From RGIG6919 sp045531905 (GTDB lineage: Bacteria; Bacillota; Clostridia; Lachnospirales; Lachnospiraceae): 64,000 nt of DNA. Positions within the stretch are counted from its first letter, which is position 1. The number at the start of each line of letters is the position of its first letter. The position numbers were made by a program, and so were the translations under genes. The notes below the pieces were generated by a model, which did no database searches, was not told the origin of the DNA, and was given only the letters and a program-made list of their open reading frames with translations. This document shows positions 31,939-39,613 of the stretch, piece after piece. The stretch covers positions 1 to 64,000 of the forward strand of contig JAZSEY010000020.1 in the NCBI GenBank assembly GCA_045531905.1, read 5' to 3'.

Positions 31939-34314
31939 ATGGATATTCAGCGCATTCTGAATGAATATGACAGCATGTTTGGAAAATGTGAATTGACGGA
32001 AATCGATGCATTTCTCACAACAAAAATTGAAGAAGCATATGGAGAGAAAGATTATTATTCTGCTGTTACCCTTTTGAATGAAATGATGGGATTTTGTCGG
32101 GATACCAGCCAAAATGAAAAAGGAATTGCTTATTGTAAGCAGATGGTAGATTTGATAGAGCAGATGGGGTTAAAAGGAACAGTAGAATATGCAACCTCTT
32201 TATTAAATGTTGCCAATGCTTATCGTGCTTTCGGTCTCTTTGAAGAATCGATGCATTTATATGAAATGGTGGAGACTATCTACCATGAGAAGTTGGAACG
32301 TACACATTTTCATTATGCAAGTCTTTATAATAACTGGAGTTTATTGTATCAGGAACTAGAGCGATTTGCTGAGGCTGTGGAACAGCTGAAAAAGGCAATG
32401 GTTGTGGTGGATGCTCATGAGGAAGCGTTGATAGAGCAGGCAACCACAAGGGCGAATTTAGCAGTTAGTTTGCTGAGATTATACCAGGAAAAATGTGATG
32501 AAGCCTTTTATGATGAGGCGATGATATATATACAGGAAGCATTGGCGATTCATGAGCGGGATGGCGGTGGTAATTTCCATTACAGTGCGGTGTTGTCAGC
32601 GGCTGGAGATGCCTGCTTCATGAAAGAAAAATATGAGGAAGCAGCGTCTTATTACAAAAAGGCCATGACAGAACAATACCGTCACACCGGTGACACAGAT
32701 GCTTATAAAAGAATTTGTGCCAATTACGAAGTGGCATTAAAAATGGCAGGCAAAGAATGTGTTTATCAAAATCATATTGAGAAGTGTCGTGTCTTTTATT
32801 TAGAGCAGGGTAAGCCTATGCTGGAAAACCAGTTTGGTGAATACTTGTCTCAGATTGCAGTGGGGCTAGTGGGAGAAGGCTCCGATTGTTTTGGGTTTGA
32901 AGATGATATTTCCAAGGACCATGATTTTGGAATCGGTTTTTGCATGTGGTTGTCGGATGCCGTATATGAGAAAATTGGTGAAGACCTACAGGCTGCATAT
33001 GATAATTTGATTGCACAGTATGACACGGAAAATGCGTCTCCTTTGTATCAGAAGCGAAGAGGTGTATTTTTAACTAGAGATTTTTATGCGGAATTACTGG
33101 GTTCGGATTTTACGAAAGATTTATTGGCTGACAGGTTGACAGAGGCGCAGTGGTTAGCAATACCTGAGGATATGTTGGCAACTGCCACCAATGGTACTGT
33201 TTTTGAGGATACTCTTGGGGAATTTACTGAATTGCGAAAGCGATTGTTGGCATATTATCCGGAATCTGTTTGGAAACAACGTCTGGCGAAGGCCCTACAT
33301 GAATTTTCTCAGTATGGACAGAGCAATTATGGGAGAATGATGGCGCGAAAGGACTATGTAACGGCTGGTTTGTGTGTGAGAAAAACGGTGGAAAGCGCTA
33401 TGGATATTGCATATTTGCTAAACAAATCCTATGCTCCATACTATAAGTGGAAACGGAAAGGCTTGACGAAACTGCAAAGATTACAGGAATTAGATGCTTT
33501 GCTTGAGGAATTGGTTTTGCTTCCGTGCCAGAAGGAAGCATGGATAGACTATAATTATACGGCACAAAAAATCAATACAGAAGATGGTATCATCAAATTA
33601 ATAGAAGCTGTAGCGACAGTGATTTTGCAGGAGATGAAGCACCAGGGATTAGTGACTGGCGACAATCCATTTTTGGAGTTATATAGTAAGGAGTTTATGA
33701 TGGAAGAAAATCGGGAACAGATAATAGAAGATATTGTGGCTTTGGAATGGGAACAGTTTGATAAGGTGAAAAATGAAGGCGGAAGAGCGGACTGTCAGGA
33801 TGATTGGAATACATTTTCTATCATGCGAAAAAGTCAATATATGGCATGGGAAACCCCATTGTTAAACAGTTACTTGGCGGATTTAATCAATGCCAACAAA
33901 CAGGGGTGGAATTTGATTATGGAAAAGTATGCCCGTATGATGGAAAGTACAACTCCTGAAAAATATGAGAGTTTAAAGCAGGAATTGCCGGTTAGAAGTC
34001 CAGAGCGCATTGCTATTCAGGAAGAAATTATTCGCATTCAGGTTGCCTGGATGGAGGAGTTTGCGAAGCAGTATCCGAAGATGGCGGGAAATGCAAGAAG
34101 TATTCACACCTATGAGGATAATCCTTATAATACTTCTTATGAGACCTATCTAAGAGGCGAGCTTGGCACCTATTCTGAGGAAACCTTTGTATTATATGGC
34201 AGGTTTGTGATAGCCCTTTCTAAGCAGGGGGAAAATCTAGCATATAACATTATGGACAACACTGCAAAATTATATGGATATGTATCCGTAGAGGATGCGG
34301 AAGCGAGATTGTAA
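31939..34314 (+). CDS. TPR protein with DUF4037 nucleotidyltransferase-like and DUF4125 domains
   Basis: 791 residues. Residues about 20-270 form tetratricopeptide-like helical repeats (VEYATSLLNVANAYRAFGLFEESMHLYE, FHYASLYNNWSLLYQELERFAEAVEQL and EEAASYYKKAM). The middle carries a nucleotidyltransferase-like DUF4037 core (GSDCFGFEDDISKDHDFGIGF, with the G-S...D-x-x-D pattern near residue 315-330). The C-terminal 200 residues match DUF4125 (IIEDIVALEWEQFDKVKNEGG to the conserved ENLAYNIMDNTAKLYG block). No membrane segment. TPR repeats with a nucleotidyltransferase could be a protein-modifying or signalling enzyme; the function is unknown. Start at 31939 with GGAGG eight bases upstream; the gene is in the MerR-ArAE operon. 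Confidence 0.72.
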   Translation: MDIQRILNEYDSMFGKCELTEIDAFLTTKIEEAYGEKDYYSAVTLLNEMMGFCRDTSQNEKGIAYCKQMVDLIEQMGLKGTVEYATSLLNVANAYRAFGLFEESMHLYEMVETIYHEKLERTHFHYASLYNNWSLLYQELERFAEAVEQLKKAMVVVDAHEEALIEQATTRANLAVSLLRLYQEKCDEAFYDEAMIYIQEALAIHERDGGGNFHYSAVLSAAGDACFMKEKYEEAASYYKKAMTEQYRHTGDTDAYKRICANYEVALKMAGKECVYQNHIEKCRVFYLEQGKPMLENQFGEYLSQIAVGLVGEGSDCFGFEDDISKDHDFGIGFCMWLSDAVYEKIGEDLQAAYDNLIAQYDTENASPLYQKRRGVFLTRDFYAELLGSDFTKDLLADRLTEAQWLAIPEDMLATATNGTVFEDTLGEFTELRKRLLAYYPESVWKQRLAKALHEFSQYGQSNYGRMMARKDYVTAGLCVRKTVESAMDIAYLLNKSYAPYYKWKRKGLTKLQRLQELDALLEELVLLPCQKEAWIDYNYTAQKINTEDGIIKLIEAVATVILQEMKHQGLVTGDNPFLELYSKEFMMEENREQIIEDIVALEWEQFDKVKNEGGRADCQDDWNTFSIMRKSQYMAWETPLLNSYLADLINANKQGWNLIMEKYARMMESTTPEKYESLKQELPVRSPERIAIQEEIIRIQVAWMEEFAKQYPKMAGNARSIHTYEDNPYNTSYETYLRGELGTYSEETFVLYGRFVIALSKQGENLAYNIMDNTAKLYGYVSVEDAEARL

Positions 34315-34325
34315 AAGGATACGTC

Positions 34326-35099
34326 ATGCTGGAACATGAAGTGAGAACAGCACAACAGAATAAGAGATATGCCCTGTTAGATTCTTACAGAGGATTTGTA
34401 GTGCTGAATATGATTGCATTTCATTTTCTATATGATTGGTATGTCATATTTGGTGATAATGGGACGTGGCATCATCAGAACGGTGTACACCTATGGCAGC
34501 AGTATATTTGTTGGTCGTTTATTATACTGTCAGGCTTTGTGTGGCGATATGGAAAAAGAAAGGCCTGGAAGCGTGGGCTATTCCTAAATGTGATGGGCTT
34601 GGTCATAACAGCTGTGACTTGTGTGTTTATTCCCGACGAAGCGATTTGGTTTGGTATTTTGAATTTTATCGGTTGTGCAATGTTACTGATGATACCCCTT
34701 GATAAACTGCTTCAAAAAGTGCCACCTCTTTTAGGAATGGTGCTGAGTATGTTAGTATTTTTGTTATTGCGGGATATCGGTAATGGCAACGTAGGTATAG
34801 GTGATACTGTGTTTTTTGAACTGCCAGATGCGTGGTATCAATCCTATGTGTTAGTACCGTTTGGTTTTGCTCCGAAGCATTTTAGTTCCAGTGATTATTT
34901 TTCGATATTGCCATGGATGCTGTTGTACATTTTTGGCTATTATTTTGGAAAATGGTTTTCTGACACCAAGGTGTTTGCGAAGGTACAGGGGCTTCGGATT
35001 CCTGTGCTAGATGTAATTGGTAGAAATAGCGTATGGTTTTATATGGCACATCAGCCGGTGTGTTACGGAATTTGTTTGTTATTTCAGAATTATTATTGA
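34326..35099 (+). CDS. Heparan-alpha-glucosaminide N-acetyltransferase-like (DUF1624) membrane protein
   Basis: 257 residues with about seven hydrophobic helices. The N-terminal segment RYALLDSYRGFVVLNMIAFHFLYDW contains the catalytic-type HFLYDW histidine of the DUF1624/HGSNAT family, and ends with GRNSVWFYMAHQPVCYG, the family C-terminal motif. Members are membrane acyltransferases that use acetyl-CoA to acetylate sugars or lipids, in bacteria often of unknown substrate. The gene starts 12 bases after the TPR gene behind AAAGGA, so it belongs to the same operon; it ends just before the NAD operon promoter. Confidence 0.8.
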   Translation: MLEHEVRTAQQNKRYALLDSYRGFVVLNMIAFHFLYDWYVIFGDNGTWHHQNGVHLWQQYICWSFIILSGFVWRYGKRKAWKRGLFLNVMGLVITAVTCVFIPDEAIWFGILNFIGCAMLLMIPLDKLLQKVPPLLGMVLSMLVFLLLRDIGNGNVGIGDTVFFELPDAWYQSYVLVPFGFAPKHFSSSDYFSILPWMLLYIFGYYFGKWFSDTKVFAKVQGLRIPVLDVIGRNSVWFYMAHQPVCYGICLLFQNYY

Positions 35100-35107
35100 A
35101 AAAAGTA

Positions 35108-35153
35108 TTGACAAAAAATTTGCTTGCTGTTATTATCAAGTTGATAATAACAG
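35108..35153 (+). promoter_or_regulatory. NAD operon promoter with perfect 27 bp palindromic operator
   Basis: TTGACA (35108-35113), 17-base spacer, TATTAT (35131-35136). A perfect inverted repeat covers 35127-35153: half-site CTGTTATTATCAA, central G, then TTGATAATAACAG. It overlaps the -10 box and the start point, as expected for a repressor site. The NrtR-like regulator is the first gene of the operon, so autoregulation is likely. Confidence 0.85.
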
Positions 35154-35181
35154 AATGAATATAACAAAAGGCGGTGAGGAC

Positions 35182-36033
35182 GTGAAGTTAAAGGCGTTAT
35201 ATGAGAAGAGAGAAAAACTTCAGGAAGAAAGAGAGTATTTGTTAAATTATAGTTTGGATCAGTATTTTAGACCTTCGATTTCTTCTGATATTGTGGCATT
35301 TACGATTAGCAGTAAGGATGAGGATAATTACAGAAAAGAGGAAGAAACCAGTTTACGTTTATTACTGGTAAGAAGAGGCGTACATCCTTTTAAAGATACA
35401 TGGGCTTTGCCTGGTGGATTTATGAAGGAAGATGAAAGTATAGAGGAATGTGCTTTCCGCGAGATTTTGGAAGAGACTAACATAAAACCAATTTCCATGA
35501 AACCAATTGGCGTGTTTAGTGATTGTGACCGGGATCCGAGAGGCAGAGTAATATCTAATGCATTTGTCTCTATCATATATGATGGAGACCGGGAAGTCGT
35601 AGGTGGCGATGATGCGAAGGATGCAAAATGGTTTGAAGTCACTTTTACAGAGCAATCGGGTAAGTATCATTTAGAACTGCGACATGATGATATAAAACTA
35701 TCGGCTATTTTGAAAGAGGCGGATAACGAGTTTTGCATTAAGCATTTTGAGATCCTGGAAAGTGTAGGGCTTGCCTTTGATCACGCTGCTATTATTGGAA
35801 CGGCGTTATCTTCTCTTCGTAAGGATGTGTTAGATTTAGATATTCTATTTGATTTCTTGCCTAAGAAATTTACTTTGCTAAAGTTGCAAAAAGTGCAGGA
35901 AACCATTTTAGATACCACGTTATTGACAGCAAATTTCAGAAGAAAGATTGCTGCATATGTGGAGGAGACAGATGAGTATACAACTGGAGCCGGTCACAGA
36001 CCTGCTAAGTTGTTTATTAGAAAGAGTAAGTAA
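35182..36033 (+). CDS. NrtR-like transcriptional regulator of NAD metabolism (Nudix + winged helix)
   Basis: 283 residues. The N-terminal Nudix domain (about 40-170) has LLLVRRGVHPFKDTWALPGGF and the Nudix box GGFMKEDESIEECAFREILE followed by ETNI; the usual final glycine of the box (EExGU) is replaced by asparagine, and NrtR regulators are known to keep the fold but lose hydrolase activity. The C-terminal 110 residues form the winged-helix DNA-binding part ending GAGHRPAKLFIRK. NrtR senses ADP-ribose in known cases. GTG at 35182 is chosen because GGCGG and GGTGAGG lie upstream; an ATG at 35155 is only a few bases after the expected transcription start and has no ribosome site. It heads the NAD operon. 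Confidence 0.85.
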   Translation: MKLKALYEKREKLQEEREYLLNYSLDQYFRPSISSDIVAFTISSKDEDNYRKEEETSLRLLLVRRGVHPFKDTWALPGGFMKEDESIEECAFREILEETNIKPISMKPIGVFSDCDRDPRGRVISNAFVSIIYDGDREVVGGDDAKDAKWFEVTFTEQSGKYHLELRHDDIKLSAILKEADNEFCIKHFEILESVGLAFDHAAIIGTALSSLRKDVLDLDILFDFLPKKFTLLKLQKVQETILDTTLLTANFRRKIAAYVEETDEYTTGAGHRPAKLFIRKSK

Positions 36034-36061
36034 TATGAATTCAGAAAAGGGAGGTATTATT

Positions 36062-36586
36062 ATGAAAAAGTTATTGATTGTTGTTGATATGCAGAAGGAT
36101 TTTGTAGATGGTGCACTAGGTACTAAAGAAGCGGTTGCTATTGTGGATAATGTTGTAAAAAAGATTGCTAATATTGATGGTGATGTGATAGCGACCTATG
36201 ACACACACTACGATGATTACATGGACACCCGTGAGGGCAAGTATCTTCCTGTTCCACACTGCATCAAAGATACTGATGGTTGGAAATTGGATGCAAAGGT
36301 TCAGGCAGCTTTAAACGCGAAAGGATATAAAGGAATTGAGAAGCCGACATTTGGCTCTATGGGGTTACTTGAATTGGTAAAAATGTATGATGTAGATAAT
36401 TTGGAGATTGAATTAGTTGGTTTATGCACAGATATTTGTGTTGTATCAAATGCTTTATTGTTAAAAGCAGCATTTCCAGAGATGAATATTTCAGTGGATG
36501 CAAGTTGTTGTGCTGGTGTGACACCAGAGAAGCACGATGCTGCATTGGAGACAATGCGTTCTTGTCAGATTGATGTTCTTTCATAA
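36062..36586 (+). CDS. Isochorismatase-fold cysteine hydrolase, probable nicotinamidase
   Basis: 174 residues of the nicotinamidase/isochorismatase superfamily. The catalytic triad is visible: D9 (VVDMQKDFVDG), K94 (GIEKPTFGS) and C126 (GLCTDICVVSNAL). The metal-binding D47/H49 (TYDTHYDDY) region and H66 (VPHCIKD) fit nicotinamidase (PncA), which turns nicotinamide into nicotinate. Context in the NAD operon supports this, although a nicotinate phosphoribosyltransferase (pncB) is not in this window. Start at 36062 with GGGAGG seven bases upstream; an earlier ATG at 36035 would lie over the ribosome site. The next gene starts 12 bases downstream. Confidence 0.83.
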   Translation: MKKLLIVVDMQKDFVDGALGTKEAVAIVDNVVKKIANIDGDVIATYDTHYDDYMDTREGKYLPVPHCIKDTDGWKLDAKVQAALNAKGYKGIEKPTFGSMGLLELVKMYDVDNLEIELVGLCTDICVVSNALLLKAAFPEMNISVDASCCAGVTPEKHDAALETMRSCQIDVLS

Positions 36587-36598
36587 AAGGAGTCGCTT

Positions 36599-37408
36599 AT
36601 GATTAGATTGGATGGTAAAAAAGTAGAACTTGGGAAATTTCCTGATGGCACACTGCTGATGAAAGAGAATGTAGAGAAGAACTTCGATGGAGAGAGAAGA
36701 GTAACTATCACTTGGACATTTGAAGGAAATGAGGAATTGGTTGCGTTGATTTATCTTACTAGACATTTACAGAGTCATGGTGTGTCAGAGGTGCACCTGC
36801 ATATGCCATATATTCCAAATGCCAGACAGGATAGAGTGAAAGCAGATGAAGATGTATTTACTTTGAAGTACTTTGCTGAGGTGATTAATACATTGCATTT
36901 TAAGTCTGTGACTGTACTTGATCCGCATTCCAGTGTAAGTGAGGCACTGATTGATAATATATGTATTGTTTCACCTAAATCTAATATAGAAAAGGTAATT
37001 CAGAAGCTTGAGCAAGAAAGTGATGCGTTGCTTATGTTCTATCCGGATGAAGGGGCAATGAAACGATATTCAGGTATGATTGATAAACCATATACATTTG
37101 GAATGAAAAAGAGGGACTGGACCACAGGGAATATTGAAGGATTGACAGTGTCAGGTATGACAGAATTAGTTCCGGGAAAAGACATTTTAATTGTGGATGA
37201 TATATCTAGCAGGGGTGGTACTTTTTATTTTAGTGCAAAAGCCCTTAAGGAAATGGGAGCAGGAAAGATTTACCTGTATGTTTCTCACTGCGAGAACACC
37301 ATTTTGGAGGGCGAGGTGCTAACTAGTGGTTTGATAGAAAAGGTATTTACCACAGATAGTATATTTACAGCTCAGCATGAAAGGATAGAGGTGATTGCTT
37401 ATGAATAA
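36599..37408 (+). CDS. Short ribose-phosphate pyrophosphokinase-like protein (Prs type, NadV-linked)
   Basis: 269 residues, shorter than the usual 310-320 of Prs. Two phosphoribosyltransferase-fold halves: MPYIPNARQDRV (usual form PYxxYARQDR), VLDPHSS, then KKRD near 178 (K-R catalytic region), and the PRPP loop ILIVDDISSRGGT near 199-211 in place of the usual VDDMIDTGGT. The active-site pieces are present but altered, as in the Prs-type proteins found next to nadV in bacteria and phages. It should transfer pyrophosphate from ATP to ribose-5-phosphate, or to ADP-ribose if it works like the phage enzyme Adps. It overlaps nadV by eight bases (37401-37408), so the two are translationally coupled. 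Confidence 0.8.
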   Translation: MIRLDGKKVELGKFPDGTLLMKENVEKNFDGERRVTITWTFEGNEELVALIYLTRHLQSHGVSEVHLHMPYIPNARQDRVKADEDVFTLKYFAEVINTLHFKSVTVLDPHSSVSEALIDNICIVSPKSNIEKVIQKLEQESDALLMFYPDEGAMKRYSGMIDKPYTFGMKKRDWTTGNIEGLTVSGMTELVPGKDILIVDDISSRGGTFYFSAKALKEMGAGKIYLYVSHCENTILEGEVLTSGLIEKVFTTDSIFTAQHERIEVIAYE

Positions 37409-38876
37409 TGGTAATCCAATGTTATTGATAGATTTTTATAAGGCAGTACATGCAGAAATGTTGCCTGAGAAGATTACGAAATCTGTGTCTTATTTTACAC
37501 CGAGAATGAGTCGTGTGAATATGTGGGATCAGGTAGTTATGTTTGGTTTACAGGGCTTCATAAAAAAATATTTGATAGACTACTTTAATGAGGAGTTTTT
37601 TGGGAAGTCTTATGAAGCAGCAGTTGGTGAATACAAGAGAGTTATGGATGCAGCTCTTGGCGTTGACGCTTACAAATTGGAAAAGATTGAGAAACTTTAT
37701 GAACTTGGTTATCTTCCTATTGAAATCATTGCATTGCCAGAAGGAGCGAGAGTTCCAATGCATGTGCCGATGTTTGGTATTACCAATACGCATCCAGAAT
37801 TTGCATGGCTACCACAGGCTTTAGAGAGTTTGATTTCGGCAGAGAGTTGGCATCCAATGATTGCAGCAACTGTGGGCTATACTTATAGACAGATTGTAAA
37901 TGCCTATTATGAGAAAACCTGTGAGGATACTTTGCCAAGAGCAAGAGCGTTAGGTGCGTTTGATTTCCGTGGCGAAGAATGTACAGAATCTGCTATTAAA
38001 GCAGGAGCAGGCTGGTGTTTATCTTTCTTAAATACAGCAACAGTGCCAACGATATATTATTTGGAGCAAATGTATAACTGTGATTGTACAAAGGAACCGG
38101 TGGCATATGGAAGTCCAAGTACAGAGCATTCTGTCATGTGTAGTAATTATGCAATTGACGGGGATGAGATTACATTGCTTAGAAGATTGTTAACTGAAAT
38201 TTATCCAAATACAAGTTTTTCTGTTGTGTTGGATTCTTATGATTACTGGAATGTAATTGACAATATTCTTCCACAGTTAAAGAGTGAGATATTAGCACAC
38301 AATGGTTGTATGCTGATGCGTGGAGATTCAGGTGACTGCGTAGAGGTTGTGACCGAGACAGTGTTTAAATTATGGAATCAATTTGGTGGAACAATTAACA
38401 GTAAGGGCTACAAGGTGCTAGATCCACATGTAAAAGCGATTTATGGAGATTCTATTACCATTCAGAGATGCCAGCAGATATATGAGATTTTGGAACAGAA
38501 TGGGTTTGCTTGTTCCAATGTGGCATTGGGTGTGGGATCTTTCTCAATGCAGTGTGTAGAAGAAGATGGTATGTTAAAACCGTTTACAAGAGATACCTTT
38601 AGTTCATGTATTAAAGCGACATATTGTGAAATTGATGAAAACCCATATCCGATTTTTAAGAATCCAAAAGATGGAGGCTTTAAGAAATCACAAAAGGGCT
38701 GTTGTGTGGTAAAACTGGATGATGCCGGTAACTATTCTTTTAAAGATGGCTACACATGGGAGGAAGCCATTGCTGATGTGGAAAATCAATTGATTACTGT
38801 GTTTAAGGATGGTAAATTAGTAAAAGAGCAGTCATTGAAAGAAATTAGACAATTATTACATGGAGGCGATTTCTAA
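37401..38876 (+). CDS. nadV: Nicotinamide phosphoribosyltransferase (NadV/NAMPT type)
   Basis: 491 residues, the length of human NAMPT. Starts NPMLLIDFYKAVHAEMLPEKIT, the family start. Conserved points: GAFDFRGEECTESAIKAGAG (matches NAMPT FGYRG...), STEHSVMCSN with the catalytic-type histidine (like H247), SVVLDSYDYWN, RGDSGD (like the R-x-DSG loop with D313), and VALGVGSFSMQ, which binds the phosphates. It should join nicotinamide and PRPP to make NMN. Start ATG at 37401, GAGGTG seven bases upstream. It is translated with the adjacent short Prs and followed by nadE with a one-base overlap. Confidence 0.88.
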   Translation: MNNGNPMLLIDFYKAVHAEMLPEKITKSVSYFTPRMSRVNMWDQVVMFGLQGFIKKYLIDYFNEEFFGKSYEAAVGEYKRVMDAALGVDAYKLEKIEKLYELGYLPIEIIALPEGARVPMHVPMFGITNTHPEFAWLPQALESLISAESWHPMIAATVGYTYRQIVNAYYEKTCEDTLPRARALGAFDFRGEECTESAIKAGAGWCLSFLNTATVPTIYYLEQMYNCDCTKEPVAYGSPSTEHSVMCSNYAIDGDEITLLRRLLTEIYPNTSFSVVLDSYDYWNVIDNILPQLKSEILAHNGCMLMRGDSGDCVEVVTETVFKLWNQFGGTINSKGYKVLDPHVKAIYGDSITIQRCQQIYEILEQNGFACSNVALGVGSFSMQCVEEDGMLKPFTRDTFSSCIKATYCEIDENPYPIFKNPKDGGFKKSQKGCCVVKLDDAGNYSFKDGYTWEEAIADVENQLITVFKDGKLVKEQSLKEIRQLLHGGDF

Positions 38877-39610
38877 TGTTTGATGCGAAAAAGGTAAAAG
38901 AGGAATGTGTAAAGTGGATACAGGATTTCTTTGCTGAAAATGGTCCTGACTGCAAGGCAGTTGTGGGTATTTCCGGTGGAAAGGATAGTTCTATTGCAGC
39001 GGCTCTTTGTGTGGAGGCGCTGGGAAAAGACAGAGTGGTTGGCGTGCTGATGCCTTGTGGTGAACAGGCAGATATTGACTGTGCTGAGCAGCTGGTAAAT
39101 CATTTAGGTATCGAGAATTACACAATCAACATTTTAGATGCAGTGACCGGTATCAAGAATCAGGTGTCAAAGAGTTTGGAGATGAGCAATCAGGCAAATG
39201 TCAATCTGCCACCAAGAATTCGTATGGCGACCTTGTATGCTGTGTCACAGTCTGTAAATGGTCGTGTGGTAAATACCTGCAATCTGTCTGAGGACTGGGT
39301 TGGATATTCTACCAGATATGGTGATGCTGCAGGTGATTTTAGTCCGTTGTCTAATTTGACCGTGCAGGAAATCAAAGAAATTGGTGCATTACTGGAATTA
39401 CCGGATAATCTGGTAAATAAGGTGCCAATTGATGGTCTTTGTGGAAAGACAGATGAGGATAACCTCGGTTTTACCTATGCCATGTTGGATAAATACATCC
39501 GCACAGGCGAGATAGAGGATTTAGAAATTAAGGAAAAGATTGATCGTATGCATGAGCGAAATCTCTTTAAACTACAGTTGATGCCTGCGTTCAAGCCTGG
39601 AGAAGTATAA
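38876..39610 (+). CDS. nadE: NAD synthetase (ammonia-dependent)
   Basis: 244 residues. The PP-loop SGGKDSS (about residues 27-33), with GISGGKDSSIAAAL, activates the substrate by adenylation; NLPPRIRMATLYAVSQ, NTCNLSEDWVGYSTRYGD and GDFSPLSNLTVQEI are the NaAD- and ATP-binding blocks. It lacks a nitrilase-like glutaminase domain, so it uses free ammonia. It makes NAD from nicotinate adenine dinucleotide, which fits a nicotinate branch fed by the nicotinamidase gene two genes upstream. The ATG overlaps the nadV stop (TAATG). A gene with an LTA-synthase fold starts four bases after its stop. Confidence 0.92.
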   Translation: MFDAKKVKEECVKWIQDFFAENGPDCKAVVGISGGKDSSIAAALCVEALGKDRVVGVLMPCGEQADIDCAEQLVNHLGIENYTINILDAVTGIKNQVSKSLEMSNQANVNLPPRIRMATLYAVSQSVNGRVVNTCNLSEDWVGYSTRYGDAAGDFSPLSNLTVQEIKEIGALLELPDNLVNKVPIDGLCGKTDEDNLGFTYAMLDKYIRTGEIEDLEIKEKIDRMHERNLFKLQLMPAFKPGEV

Positions 39611-39613
39611 TCT

